Source of the DNA: Pseudopelobacter sp964542535
GTDB taxonomy: Bacteria > Desulfobacterota > Desulfuromonadia > Geobacterales > Pseudopelobacteraceae
Direction of reading: 5' to 3'
Assembly (NCBI GenBank): GCA_964542535.1
Contig: CAZIUE010000001.1
Location: 186,001 to 250,000 of the forward strand
Length of the DNA stretch: 64,000 nucleotides
This document shows positions 33,054-45,749 of this stretch, piece by piece (within the stretch, counting starts at the first letter, position 1; every line of letters begins with the position of its first letter). The translations under genes were made by a program, and so were the position numbers. Under the pieces are notes generated by a model that saw nothing but the letters and a program-made list of their open reading frames with translations, did not search any database and had not been told where the DNA came from.

Positions 33054-33752
33054 ATGGAGCTTTTTTTAGAAGGTATCATCAAGGCATGGCAACTGCTCAC
33101 CAGCCTCGACTCCGAGGTTATTGCGGTTACCCTGCTCTCCCTGAAGGTCTCGGGCCTGGCAACGCTGTTCAGTCTTCTGATCGGACTGGGTGGCGGAACC
33201 ATCGTGGCCTTGACCGAGTTTCCCGGCAAACGCATGCTGGTGAGTGTCGTCAATACCGGCATGGGGCTTCCACCGGTTGTTGTCGGTCTTTTCGTCACGA
33301 TACTGATCTGGCGCAACGGCCCCCTCGGCTACCTGGAGCTGTTGTATACTCCCTCCGCTATTATCATTGCCCAAACCATCATCGCCACTCCCATTGTCAT
33401 GGGAATTTCCATCGCTTCCATACAAAACCTGCCCGCCAACCTGCGTTTGCAAATCCTGGCTCTGGGAGCCTCGCGGCTTCAGATGACCTGGCTTCTGGTC
33501 AGGGAGGCAAAACTGCCGCTTCTGGCCGCTGTCATGGCCGGATTTGGCGGGGTGATCTCCGAGGTAGGAGCTTCGATCATGGTGGGGGGCAACATCAAAG
33601 GTTATACGCGTGTTCTGACCACGGCGACGGTCATGGAGACCAGCCGCGGCAACTTCGATGTCGCCATTGCGCTCAGTATCATTCTGCTGGGGCTCTGTTT
33701 TGCCATCAATTACGTGCTGACCGCCGTTCAGCAGAGGCAGCGTCCACGATGA
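33054..33752 (+). CDS. tupB: Tungstate/molybdate ABC transporter permease (TupB-like)
   Basis: A 232-residue inner-membrane permease with about five or six helices and the EAA loop region (ALGASRLQMTWLLVREAKLPLL) that contacts the ATPase. The sequence is of the TupB type. It overlaps the ATPase gene by ATGA. The substrate-binding protein gene tupA, usually first in the operon, is not present; the 283-base gap 32771-33053 upstream contains no gene I can support. Tungstate is favoured over molybdate by family and by the pterin-cofactor genes just upstream. Confidence 0.85.
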   Translation: MELFLEGIIKAWQLLTSLDSEVIAVTLLSLKVSGLATLFSLLIGLGGGTIVALTEFPGKRMLVSVVNTGMGLPPVVVGLFVTILIWRNGPLGYLELLYTPSAIIIAQTIIATPIVMGISIASIQNLPANLRLQILALGASRLQMTWLLVREAKLPLLAAVMAGFGGVISEVGASIMVGGNIKGYTRVLTTATVMETSRGNFDVAIALSIILLGLCFAINYVLTAVQQRQRPR

Positions 33753-34843
33753 GCGGTCAGGACACCTTGCTGGAGGCCCGCGACATACGGGTTGTTCGTG
33801 GCGGGACAACGGTTTTGCGGCTGCCCGAGTTCAGCCTGGGATGCAATGAAACCGTAGCCCTGATCGGTCCGAACGGCACCGGAAAATCAACCTTTCTGTT
33901 GACCCTGGCCGGTTTGCTCCCCCTGGCCAGCGGAGAGATCGTTTTCAAACAGCAGGCCGTCGTGCCCGGTTACGCCTCCACTGCCTACCGCAGGAGGCTG
34001 GCTATGGTGTTTCAGGACCCGCTGCTCTTTGATTCCACCGTCTTCGAGAACGTTGCCGCGGGATTGAAACTGCGCCGCATCGGAAAACAGGAGATCCGCG
34101 AGCGGGTTGCCGCCTGCCTGGAGCGCTTTCACATCTCCCACCTGGCCAACCGTTCGGCCAGCAAACTCTCCGGGGGGGAGGCCCAGCGCACCAGTCTGGC
34201 CAGGGCGTTTGCCATTGCGCCGGAGGCTATTCTCCTGGACGAGCCATTTTCCGCCCTTGATGCCCCGGCCCGTCAGGCGCTCAGCGATGACCTGGAGCAG
34301 ATACTGCACGATTCGCGCATCTCCGCCATCATGACTACCCATGACCAGGCCGAGGCGCTGCGTCTGGCGGATCGCATGGTTGTCATGCAGCAGGGCGAGA
34401 TCATCCAGGTGGGAACCCCCACCGAGGTCCTGAGTGCTCCCGCTAACGAATTCGTGGCTTCCTTCGTCGGCATGGAAAACATCTATTCCGGCACGGTCAG
34501 CGAGGCGGGTGCGGGGCTGTTTTCCCTGGCCGTGGGAGAGCACGCCATCCAGGTTCCGGGGGACGCACGGCTCCGCGAGTCCGCGGTCATCTGCGTTCAT
34601 CCGGAAAGCGTGACCGTTACCCTGGAAGCCCCTGCGCAGACTTCCAGCGCCCGCAACATCCTGCCGGCCAGGGTGAGCAAGATCGTCCACATGGGATTGT
34701 TCGCCAAGATCTACCTGGACTGCGGATTCAGGCTGGTTGCCTCCGTAACCAACCAGTCCCTGGAAAGCCTTGCCCTTGAGCCGGACAGCCGTGTGTTTGC
34801 CTCGTTCAAGGCGACAGCCGTGCATCTCTTTCGAAAGGGGTGA
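33749..34843 (+). CDS. tupC: Tungstate/molybdate ABC transporter ATP-binding protein (TupC-like)
   Basis: A 364-residue ATPase. It has Walker A GPNGTGKST, Q loop VFQDP, signature LSGGEAQR, Walker B AILLDEP and the H loop TTHD, all intact in residues about 1-230. The remaining about 130 residues form a TOBE/Mop-like domain (SARNILPARVSKI) that binds oxyanions in molybdate transporters and often gives feedback control. The start at 33749 (ATGA overlap with tupB) is certain from the homology boundary; the frame is open further upstream but that part is not coding. Confidence 0.88.
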   Translation: MSGQDTLLEARDIRVVRGGTTVLRLPEFSLGCNETVALIGPNGTGKSTFLLTLAGLLPLASGEIVFKQQAVVPGYASTAYRRRLAMVFQDPLLFDSTVFENVAAGLKLRRIGKQEIRERVAACLERFHISHLANRSASKLSGGEAQRTSLARAFAIAPEAILLDEPFSALDAPARQALSDDLEQILHDSRISAIMTTHDQAEALRLADRMVVMQQGEIIQVGTPTEVLSAPANEFVASFVGMENIYSGTVSEAGAGLFSLAVGEHAIQVPGDARLRESAVICVHPESVTVTLEAPAQTSSARNILPARVSKIVHMGLFAKIYLDCGFRLVASVTNQSLESLALEPDSRVFASFKATAVHLFRKG

Positions 34844-35097
34844 CCGGATCGGATCGGCCGGACGTACCGGCAGACAGAGCGTGGAACAGACCGCCGTTTA
34901 CCTGACATTCTCTTTATATCTTCCCGGGACCGGCATCCCCTTGAATGCTCGCGCCACAGTGCGCGGGCGGGAAGAGGAAAGGAGTGACGAACCAGGAGTT
35001 TCTGAAACCGTTGTAGATGTAGATTCACGATGTTTCACCACCAGCAGGGAATATCGGCTTCAAAAATCCAATCTATTGAAGGAGAGGGAGGAAACGC

Positions 35098-36363
35098 ATG
35101 AAAAAACGTACGACACTTGCACTCGGCTTATGCATGGCGGCTTCTCTGACGGCAACCAACCCCGCAAGCGCTGCTTTCACGGTGGGCGGAGAGAACGGCT
35201 GGCAGTTGACGACCGACGGTATCGTGGACGTATTCGCGACGTATCACACCACTACAAGGATTAAGGATGCCGATGCCACAACCCGTGGTATCGCGTGGTT
35301 GGACAACAACACATTCGACGAAACCAACCAACGCTTCGGAGTCGGCGTCGGTCTGTTGCCGTCGGTCGTTGCCTTCAATATCAAGGCGCCCACCACTAAC
35401 GGTATCGACTCTAACGTACGCGTTGGTATCTACCCCAGTATCCAGAACGGCAATCAGGGGGGCCCTTCGAACAGGCGTTTTTCGGTAGGCGGCAATATCG
35501 ATTTCCGTGAAATGTTCTACACCGCAAAGGGCAGGTACGGTGAGTTCCTGGCCGGTCGTGCCCTCAACCTGTATCAGGGCAAGAACATCCTCACCGACAT
35601 GACGCTGGTAACCGCCGGTACCGTGGGAGCACGCGACAATACGGTTACTTTGGGCCACATTGGCTTTGGCTATCTGTACGCCGGTTTCGGGCCGCAGATG
35701 CGCTACACCACCCCCGATTTCCATGGCACCAAGTTTGCCATTGCGATAGGCGAGCCGTACAACATCAGCAGCGAAGGTGGAGACAAGACCAATCTGCCCC
35801 GCGTGGAGGCCGAACTCTCCTACGCCCAGACCTACAAGAGCGGCGCCAAAGCCCAGGCCTGGCTTTCCGGTATTTATCAAAGGTCAACACGAGACAAGGA
35901 TTTATTGGTGCGTGGTGGCGACCATCTTGAATCCATAGGTGGCGCCTATGGCATCGGCGGCGGCTACAAGGGTGTTGAACTGCTCTTCTCCGGCTATGGT
36001 GGACGTGGTCTCGGTATGGTCAGTGCCCAGGACGGTACGCTGGGGTCAACCGACAGCGCGGGACAGGCCCGTCTGTTCTGGGGCTTCCTGGCCCAGGCCA
36101 CCTATCAGATCAACCCCACGTGGAAGGTCGGCATCAACTACGGTCAGAGCCGTCTTGAGGAAACCAGACAGGATACCCGTGATAGAAGAAATGGTGACTA
36201 TGCGGCGGCCAAGAAGCAGGAATCCGGTGTTTTTAGCGTAACCTACAACCTGAATTCCTTCACACAGTTCGTGGCTGAATATATCCTTGCTCGCCAGACC
36301 TGGCATGACGGCGCACATCAAACGTCCAACCAGGTTGCCTTCGGCACCATGTTCTACTGGTAG
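35098..36363 (+). CDS. Outer-membrane porin-like protein
   Basis: A 421-residue protein with a classical signal peptide (MKKRTTLALGLCMAASL, cleavage near ASAAF at about 25-27), alternating polar and hydrophobic strands rich in Gly, Tyr and Thr throughout, and a C-terminal aromatic residue (MFYW), the signature of BAM-assembled beta-barrels. I do not recognise a specific substrate family. It is followed after 31 bases by a DUF4242 gene and then an AmiS/UreI-type inner-membrane channel. In Methylophilus, a porin (FmdC) and amide channel genes are clustered for short-chain amide and urea uptake, so a similar role is plausible. A strong ribosome site (GGGAGGAAACGC) precedes the ATG. Confidence 0.8.
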   Translation: MKKRTTLALGLCMAASLTATNPASAAFTVGGENGWQLTTDGIVDVFATYHTTTRIKDADATTRGIAWLDNNTFDETNQRFGVGVGLLPSVVAFNIKAPTTNGIDSNVRVGIYPSIQNGNQGGPSNRRFSVGGNIDFREMFYTAKGRYGEFLAGRALNLYQGKNILTDMTLVTAGTVGARDNTVTLGHIGFGYLYAGFGPQMRYTTPDFHGTKFAIAIGEPYNISSEGGDKTNLPRVEAELSYAQTYKSGAKAQAWLSGIYQRSTRDKDLLVRGGDHLESIGGAYGIGGGYKGVELLFSGYGGRGLGMVSAQDGTLGSTDSAGQARLFWGFLAQATYQINPTWKVGINYGQSRLEETRQDTRDRRNGDYAAAKKQESGVFSVTYNLNSFTQFVAEYILARQTWHDGAHQTSNQVAFGTMFYW

Positions 36364-36394
36364 GCCGCGTTTCCTGACACAGAGGAGTTAATCC

Positions 36395-36667
36395 ATGCCG
36401 AAATACGTGATAGAACGGGAAATTCCCGGGGCCGGCAGCATTCCCCCCGAGGATCTCAAGGCAATATCCCAGAAGTCGTGCAGTGTCCTTGCCGGGCTCG
36501 GTCCCCAGGTCCAGTGGGTGCAGAGCTATGTTACCGACGACAAGATTTACTGCATCTACATTGCTCCCAACAAGGAGATGGTGCTTGAACACGCCAAACA
36601 GGGCGGTTTTCCCGCCAATAGCGTGTCGGAAGTGAGAACGATGATCGACCCTACCACCGCTGAATGA
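36395..36667 (+). CDS. DUF4242 small protein (nickel-binding-like)
   Basis: A 90-residue cytosolic protein with a ferredoxin-like fold pattern (MPKYVIEREIPGAG, WVQSYVTDDKIYCIYIAPNKEMVLEHAKQ). The family is DUF4242, whose Streptomyces member SCO4226 binds nickel; function is otherwise unknown. It is 31 bases after the porin gene and 81 before the AmiS/UreI channel. If the operon takes up urea or amides, a link to a nickel enzyme such as urease would be attractive, but no such enzyme is in this window. Confidence 0.75.
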   Translation: MPKYVIEREIPGAGSIPPEDLKAISQKSCSVLAGLGPQVQWVQSYVTDDKIYCIYIAPNKEMVLEHAKQGGFPANSVSEVRTMIDPTTAE

Positions 36668-36748
36668 TGCAATCTGTTGCACCCCACTCCCGGTCGCGGA
36701 CAATGCTGTCGGGCCGGGAGGGGTTATACACGGTTAGGAGGAAGATTT

Positions 36749-37285
36749 ATGACGCTCGCTTTACTTGTATTGATCAGTATCATGTGGCTCCCGGCCGGCC
36801 TGTTTTTTCTGGGATACGGAGAGGCCAAGACAACCGGTTTCCTCTGCGGTGTTGTCGGCGTTCTCACGGTTATCGGCGCAACCCTTCAGGCAGCAGTTTT
36901 TGCCGACCCTTTCACCGCTGGAGCGCTGCTGGTCTTCGGCGTTCTGTACATCCAGACAGCCCATGCACTGATGACGGGCGTGGAAGACCTGCGCACCGTC
37001 GGCAACGGCGCCCTGGTAGTTGCCATCGTATGCGCGATTTACTGTTATCTTTTCGCCACGGGCGGTGCCCCTTCCGGCAAACCGGATGGTTCGCTGCTGG
37101 TCGCTAAGGTGCCTTATCTGGCGTTCATGTATGCCACGTTCACCGCCATCTGCCTGATGGTTACCGGGCTGACCTATGGCAAGTTCAGCGGCAAGATTCT
37201 GGGACTGACTTTCATCATCCTGACCTTTACCGGGCTTCTTATCCCGGCCATCGGCCTGATGGCCTACGGGAAACTCCCCTTCTAG
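36749..37285 (+). CDS. AmiS/UreI-family amide or urea channel
   Basis: A 178-residue inner-membrane protein with six hydrophobic helices spanning nearly its whole length. The N-terminus and the repeated Gly-rich helices (FLGYGEAKTTGFLCG, ADPFTAGALLVFGVLYIQ) are those of the AmiS/UreI family, proton-gated or passive channels for urea and short-chain aliphatic amides. The ATG at 36749 has AGGAGGA upstream. It is the last gene of the porin operon; a good rho-independent terminator lies at 37356-37379. Confidence 0.87.
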   Translation: MTLALLVLISIMWLPAGLFFLGYGEAKTTGFLCGVVGVLTVIGATLQAAVFADPFTAGALLVFGVLYIQTAHALMTGVEDLRTVGNGALVVAIVCAIYCYLFATGGAPSGKPDGSLLVAKVPYLAFMYATFTAICLMVTGLTYGKFSGKILGLTFIILTFTGLLIPAIGLMAYGKLPF

Positions 37286-37355
37286 CCGATGGGGTGCTCC
37301 CCGCAGGCGGAGTTCCGTCCTGCGTAAAAACTGTCTCTGTGTAGTGCTGCTCCTG

Positions 37356-37379
37356 GGGACGCTTTGGCGTCCCTTTTTT
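37356..37379 (+). terminator. Rho-independent terminator of the porin/amide-channel operon
   Basis: A 7-base GC-rich stem (37356-37362 with 37367-37373), loop TTTG, directly followed by six T. Classic intrinsic terminator, 70 bases after the channel gene. Confidence 0.88.
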
Positions 37380-37562
37380 GTCGTGCCAACGGTTTCCTCT
37401 CTGGCACGGAGTGCGCGAACGTGCTACAGTGCGGCCTCGGTCAGAATCGACCGGCGGCTGAACACAGGCCCGACAACCTTTGAGGTACAGGGGGTTTTTC
37501 TCCGGTGCCGATAGCAGGATCGGTCGTTGTTGTGAGACTATTTTCCCGATGGAGGAGGGTGT

Positions 37563-38411
37563 ATGAAACTGGGTAAAAGGATTCTTCTTGGGGGGCTGCG
37601 ACAGGTGCTGCTCGCGTCGCTGGTGCTTTTTGTTGTTGCCTCGAGTTGTCTGGCCGACTCTAAACGGCTGCTCTGGGAGAGCCGCGACCAGTTCGTGGCC
37701 ATCGAGAGCTCCGACGCCGTCAAGGGGGGGACACGGATACCCAACCAGCATCCCGCCGATATCAGCCGGGAACGGCTGATCGATGTCCTGTCATCCATTC
37801 AGTTGCGGCCTGAGAAGAAGAAGGATCCGCCGCTGCCGCTGTTTACTGAACGTTCTCTGGAGATCCTGTGCCCCTACCTGGAGGATGCTCTCAAACAGGC
37901 CAATCAGAACGAGGACGTCACCTTTGCCATCATCGGGTTGCATCTCTCTCCCATGGGAATGGCCAAGGTCCCCAAGGCCACGGCCGGGCGTTTGTTCTAC
38001 CAGGGGGGAAAGATCAACCTGATCGTGGGTAAGGCACAGTACGAGTTTAACGAGCGTCATGACCGGCGGCTGTATCCCTTTGCTCCCGGCAGCCGGGAGT
38101 ACGTTGCTGAAGGGGAATGGATGCTGCTTCCCCAGGCGGATCAGCCGGCCATGACCATCGTGCGGAAGGACTGGGTTGCGTTTGCCGACGACTGGAAGCC
38201 CATTACGCGTGCGGTGGCGCAGCCGGATAATGCCACTGGTGGCGGACAGGCCGCACCTGCCGCGGGTCCCTCGGCGATTGACCGACTGTTCAGCGGCAAG
38301 GCCGGCAAGACCGCCGAACGGCTGAGTGTACTCAAGGAGCTGCGTGACAAGGGGGTCATCACCGAGGAGGAGTATCGGGGCAAGCGCCTGACGATCCTGA
38401 ACGAACTGTAG
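37563..38411 (+). CDS. Exported hypothetical protein with C-terminal SHOCT motif
   Basis: A 282-residue protein with an N-terminal signal (residues 1-31); VASSC near its end could be a weak lipobox, making it a lipoprotein. The middle region (about 50-215) has no family I recognise. The last about 30 residues (RLSVLKELRDKGVITEEEY) are a SHOCT domain, a short helical element often found at C-termini and thought to mediate oligomerisation. A GGAGGAGG site precedes the ATG. It is a single gene between two terminators. Function unknown. Confidence 0.8.
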   Translation: MKLGKRILLGGLRQVLLASLVLFVVASSCLADSKRLLWESRDQFVAIESSDAVKGGTRIPNQHPADISRERLIDVLSSIQLRPEKKKDPPLPLFTERSLEILCPYLEDALKQANQNEDVTFAIIGLHLSPMGMAKVPKATAGRLFYQGGKINLIVGKAQYEFNERHDRRLYPFAPGSREYVAEGEWMLLPQADQPAMTIVRKDWVAFADDWKPITRAVAQPDNATGGGQAAPAAGPSAIDRLFSGKAGKTAERLSVLKELRDKGVITEEEYRGKRLTILNEL

Positions 38412-38498
38412 CCGGTGCGTTGAAAACCAATGACCGGGCCGCGGAGATGTCGCGACCAACGGTCAAGGAAAAACAGGAGGCCGGTAGCCTTTTCAGGC

Positions 38499-38548
38499 AA
38501 AACGCCCCTTGTTCCCTCACCTATGTCGAGGGGCAGGGGGCGTTTTTT
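38499..38548. terminator. Terminator between the SHOCT gene and the convergent EEP gene
   Basis: An outer stem AAAACGCCCC (38499-38508) with GGGGCGTTTT (38537-38546) and an inner CCCTC/GAGGG stem, followed by a run of T on the plus strand and with T4 also on the minus strand, so it can work for both genes. Confidence 0.75.
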
Positions 38549-38667
38549 GTGTCTGAACGTTGGTCAGGTGGTTGCTTTTGGGGGTGTGTCATACCGAGGT
38601 ATCGGTGTTTTTCAGTATCCAGCCGTTGTGATCTGCCGTTTTGGGTTCAATGCTCCGTGGAAAAGAA

Positions 38668-39729
38668 CTATTTGTGTTGAAACAGCAGGTCGGCGATAAC
38701 CGGGCGGTGGTCGGAGATCAGGCTTGTTCCGGTCCGGCAGGCACGCGTCGTGAAGTGGCGGCTCATCATGATGTGGTCGATGCGCATCCAGGAGAGCCGC
38801 ATCCAGGGGAGGCGGCGCTGGAGCAGGAGATGGCCGTAGGTGTAGCCGTAGCCGCGGCCCCCTTCGGCAAAGGCGTCACGGAGTCCGACTCTCCTGAGTC
38901 CGGCGCATACCAGCGATGCATCGGGGGCGTTCAGGTCTCCGGCCAGGACGACGGGCCCCTGTTCCCGGGTGATCAGCCGCTCCATGGCGCGGGCCTGGAG
39001 TAGGCGGATTGATACGTTGCGCTCGAATCGCTGGATCCCCTGGGGCAGATACCAGGGCCGTTTTCTGGCGGAACCAACGGCGGAGAGTCCTTCCCGGGGG
39101 GATTCGAAATGGATGTTGTACAGCGAGACCGGTGTCGAGGCGATGGTCAGCCGGTAGCGGGCGAGGCTGGTCTGTTTGCCGGCGGGAAGGGCCAGGGGCA
39201 GAATCTCCACACGGGAGATGGGGAAGCGGCTCGCGATCAGGAATTGCCCCTGGGAATGGGTATGCCATCCGGCGAGCCCGCTTGCCAGTTCTCCCTTCAG
39301 GGCATCCACTGCGTCCTGAAGCAGCACGACGTCGGGACGGGCGCCCAGGATGGCGTCTTTCAGCTGCTGCTGGGCCTGTCTGCCCCGGGAACAGTACTTG
39401 ACGTTCCAGGTCATGACCCGCACCTGCGCGGCAGCGGTCGGTTGCGGTGCCTGGACTTCCGGCCAGTGGAAGTCCATCAGGGGACCCGCTACCCAGAGCA
39501 TGCAGAGCAGGGGGAGCCAGAGCCAGCGCCGGGCCGACAGGAGACAGAGGAGGAAGAAGACGATGGCGGGCAGCAGCCAGAACGCCTGGGGCAGGTAGAG
39601 ATTGAAGGCCGTGGGCCACCACAGTTCCGGACCGCGCCGGTTGAGCAGGCTCAGGCAGATGAGTGCCGCCGCATAGACGGTCAGCGGGATGATGAGGCGG
39701 AGCGGCGTCCGTGGCGGGCGGCTGGTCAT
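38668..39729 (-). CDS. Membrane-anchored endonuclease/exonuclease/phosphatase-family protein
   Basis: A 353-residue protein with three hydrophobic helices in the first about 85 residues, then an EEP-fold domain (about 100-350). Visible active-site elements are VMTWNVKY, RPDVVLLQDAV (Q-D in place of the commoner Q-E), VLAGDLNAPD and SDHRPVIADL, so metal-dependent hydrolysis of a phosphoester is likely. The substrate could be a nucleic acid, phosphoinositide-like lipid or other phosphodiester; nothing in sequence decides. It follows the yfiR-like gene by 79 bases on the same strand and may be the last gene of that operon. Confidence 0.85.
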   Translation of the reverse strand: MTSRPPRTPLRLIIPLTVYAAALICLSLLNRRGPELWWPTAFNLYLPQAFWLLPAIVFFLLCLLSARRWLWLPLLCMLWVAGPLMDFHWPEVQAPQPTAAAQVRVMTWNVKYCSRGRQAQQQLKDAILGARPDVVLLQDAVDALKGELASGLAGWHTHSQGQFLIASRFPISRVEILPLALPAGKQTSLARYRLTIASTPVSLYNIHFESPREGLSAVGSARKRPWYLPQGIQRFERNVSIRLLQARAMERLITREQGPVVLAGDLNAPDASLVCAGLRRVGLRDAFAEGGRGYGYTYGHLLLQRRLPWMRLSWMRIDHIMMSRHFTTRACRTGTSLISDHRPVIADLLFQHK

Positions 39730-39808
39730 GGCGTGGGGTGTCAGGGAGGCGGAGGCCTGTTACGCTCTTCGCTTCTCCGGGGTAGTCCATCCACTCTCGC
39801 GTGTCTGC

Positions 39809-40345
39809 TCAGTTGCCATGGATGGACCTGGCAAGCTTGAGCAGCTGGGAGCTGACCGTCAGGCGCGTCCTGCGCACCGCCCCCAGATTGACTTCGAAAC
39901 CGATCCGGTTCTGTACCGGCACCAGCGCAATCATGCCTCCCGCCTCGCAGAACCCTTCGATATCGCTGACGGTCAGGATATCCTCCTGGCGCAGCTCCTT
40001 CAGGATCGCCGGAAGGCGGTGGCGCTCCGAGGAGGAGATGTACACGAGCCGTGCATCCCGCGCCTCCGCGACGCTCTGGACATGACGGAGCAGAATCCGG
40101 GAACCGTGCAGCGGTTGCGACCTGAGCGTCGCCATGAACGCCCCGGAAGGGAGTCTTCCCAGAATGGCGATGGTGAAAGGGGTGCCGTCACCCTGGGGAG
40201 TGCCGGGCCATTGGGTGAGCCTGGCAAAGTTCAGCACAAAGACCGCCTTGACCTGATATTCGTCCTGTCGCGCACCGGCATCCAGGGGAGGCTGGATCAG
40301 GGCCAGCAGCAGGCACAGCCCTATCAGCGAAGGGCGGAGACTCAC
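39809..40345 (-). CDS. YfiR/HmsC-like periplasmic protein (DUF4154)
   Basis: A 178-residue protein with a signal peptide (about 1-25) and the DUF4154 pattern: YQVKAVFVLNFARLTQWP near the start, a central ILGRLPSGAF, and a C-terminal RIGFEVNLGAVRRTRL with SSQLLKLAR. In Pseudomonas, YfiR is a periplasmic repressor of the diguanylate cyclase YfiN. Its GTG start overlaps the stop of the upstream GGDEF-EAL gene (GTGA), which supports a role in the same c-di-GMP circuit. The cysteines important for redox control in Pseudomonas YfiR are not evident here. Confidence 0.87.
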   Translation of the reverse strand: MSLRPSLIGLCLLLALIQPPLDAGARQDEYQVKAVFVLNFARLTQWPGTPQGDGTPFTIAILGRLPSGAFMATLRSQPLHGSRILLRHVQSVAEARDARLVYISSSERHRLPAILKELRQEDILTVSDIEGFCEAGGMIALVPVQNRIGFEVNLGAVRRTRLTVSSQLLKLARSIHGN

Positions 40346-42552
40346 CGCCCCTGTTCCCGGGCCGGCTGAGGGGCGGGAATACGCCCTTCCTGAAACTCGA
40401 TGTCACGAATACCGTCTTCGGGCAAAAAAGCAGAAACCGCTTCTCCGAGCCGCAGCAGATCCCGGATCTGGTCTTCGGGCAGGGGACGGCTGAACAGATA
40501 CCCCTGGATCAACCGGCAGTCGTTCAGCAGCAGGAAGCGCAGCTGCTCAACGGTCTCCACCCCTTCGGCCACGACCTCTTTTCCCAGGGATTTGGCCAGG
40601 GCAATGATGGCGGTGACGACGGAGGCGCTTTCCCGGGTTTCGCCGATCTGGGAGACAAAGGCCCTGTCGATTTTCAGCGTGTGGAACGGCAGGCGGGTCA
40701 GATAGCTTAAGGATGAATAGCCGGTGCCGAAGTCGTCGATGGCGATTCTGACACCGCTTTCCTGCAACAGCTCAAGGGTTTCCACCACTTCTTCGGCACT
40801 GTCCATCAGCACGCCTTCGGTGATTTCCAGCTCCAGGTGATCGCGGGCCGCGGGGCCGCGCGAGGCGATCTGTCGCATGGTTTCGCTCAGGTTTCGTTGC
40901 AGGAAGTGCCGGGCCGACAGGTTGACCGCCACCCGCGGCAGGGGAATTCCCGCGGCGCGCCACTCCTCCAGCTGGTGGCAAACGGTGGCAAGGACCCAAC
41001 GGTCAAGGGAGATGATCAGACCGGTGTCTTCGGCCAGGGGGATGAAGGAACCCGGCGACACCAGCCCCAGTTCGGGATTGTTCCAGCGAACCAGGGCCTC
41101 CAGGCCGATGATCCGGTTGGTGACGCAGTCGATCTTGGGCTGGTAGTGGAGAAAAAACTCGTCTTTTTCAAAGGCCTTGCGCAGGTGTGTCTCCAGGATC
41201 AGGCGTTGCAGCGAGGCGGAGTTCATCTCCTGGGTGTAGAACTGGAAAGTGCTGCATCCCAGATCCTTGGAGCAGTACATGGCCACGTCGGCGTTCTTGA
41301 GCAGGATGTCCTGGTCCGAGCCGTCGTGGGGATAGATGCTGATGCCGATGCTGCACGAGATGAAGACCTCGTTGCCGTTCAGATCGAAAGGGGCTTCCAG
41401 GGCTTCGATGACCCCTTCGTGCCACGCGGGCCGCGGATTCCGGGCTGGCGATCCCCTCCAGCAGGATGGTGAATTCGTCTCCACCGAGACGGGCGATCAG
41501 GGAGTCCTTCTGCTCATCGTTGTCGCGGCTGACCGTGTCGTAGGGGCGCACGCGCAGACGCAGGCGGTCGGCGACCTGCTGCAACAGCAGGTCGCCGGCA
41601 TCGTGGCCCAGCGAGTCGTTGATCCCCTTGAAACGGTCCAGGTCCAGATACAGGATCGCCAACTGGCGATGGTGCTGCTTGGCGGCTGCCATGGCGCGCC
41701 GCAGGTGCTCCTTGAAGAGCACCCGGTTGGGGAGGCCGGTCAGGCTGTCGTAGTAGGCCAGATAACGGATCTTCTCTTCGGCCAGCTTGCGGGAGGTAAT
41801 GTCCTGGATCGTGCCCGCGACGAGCGTGATGCGGCCCGAGGCGTCCCGGTGCCCTTCGGCCTCCAGGTGGATGAAACGCTTGTTGTCCTCGTCGTCGGTG
41901 GCGGTCTGGCAGTCGATGCTCAAGGAACGTCCCTGCTCCATGAGGGCATCCATTCCCTTGCGCAGATAGGTCCTCCCCCGGGGATGCACCAGTGCGATCA
42001 GTGAGGCAACGTCCCTGATGGTCGTGGCGGCGTCGATTCCCAGTATCCGGCGGCATGGCTCGGACAGGTGAATCACATCCAGCAACGGGTTCCATTCCCA
42101 GCTGCCCATGCGCGCCAGCTGCTGGGCCTTGCTCAGGCGCGCCTCGCTGGTGCGCAGATCCCTGAAAGCCCTGCTGGACCTGAAGATGTAGTTCACCCGG
42201 TACGCCAGGATCTGCCAGTTGAGCGGCTTGGTGATGAAGTCGGTTGCGCCCGCGCCATAGGCCTTGTGGATCGACTCGATGTCGTCCAGTCCGGTCATCA
42301 TGACAATGGGCACGGCGCCCCCCTCGGGAAGGGCGCGGATGTCGGCGCAGACGTTGAAACCGTCCCTGCCCGGCAACATCACGTCCAGGAGGACCACGTC
42401 CGGACTCCCCTCCTGAAACGTTTCCAGGGCCGTCGTGCCGTCCGGGCAGTCGTGGACCGTGTGTCCTGCGTCTTCCAGGGTTATGCGCGACAGATGCCTG
42501 ATGATCGGGTCGTCGTCGATCACCAGCACGGTGCAGTGTTCAGGGGAGGTGA

Positions 42553-42556
<4 letters not shown>
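40342..42556 (-). pseudogene. Response regulator-PAS-GGDEF-EAL protein, split by a one-base frameshift
   Basis: Two overlapping frames together encode one protein of about 737 residues: a receiver (1-120, acceptor D in LLDVMLPGRDG), a PAS segment (about 135-250), a GGDEF domain (motif GGDEFT intact) and an EAL phosphodiesterase domain (GLEALVRW intact). The first frame runs from a TTG at 42556 and loses homology just after the GGDEF motif. The second restores the normal GGDEF sequence (VIEALEAPF) one base later and continues to 40342. Deleting one C from the plus-strand C4 run at 41412-41415 would join them exactly. It may be a true mutation, phase variation, or a sequencing error. The start overlaps the hybrid kinase stop. 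As written, only receiver, PAS and a truncated GGDEF are translated. Confidence 0.85.
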
Positions 42557-45465
<2,909 letters not shown>

Positions 45466-45546
45466 GGCTCGGTGTCTTTCACTGGGTCAGCCCAGGGTGC
45501 CGTCGCGTGCCGTGGGACGATTGTTGCGTGAAATGAAAAAACGTTA

Positions 45547-45575
45547 TAATTACTTGTTTTTTTGGGAGATGTCAA
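45547..45575 (-). promoter_or_regulatory. Putative promoter of the hybrid-kinase operon
   Basis: On the minus strand, a consensus TTGACA (45575-45570) is followed after 17 bases by TAATTA (45552-45547), with TATAAC slightly further on. It lies 82 bases before the kinase start. The -35 is perfect, the -10 weak. Confidence 0.45.
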
Positions 45576-45749
45576 ATATACGTTCCACAAACGTACCATG
45601 TTACTCACTGATCGGGCGCAACAACGAAGAAGTGTGCGACGCTCGAATACGTGACGCCTCCCTGCTGCCGCGTGCCTGAAAGGGCTCTGCCCAGGGTGTG
45701 TTCCGCGGCATGGTACGGTTCGGTGGGGGGCGGCTGCCTGCGCCGCGAT

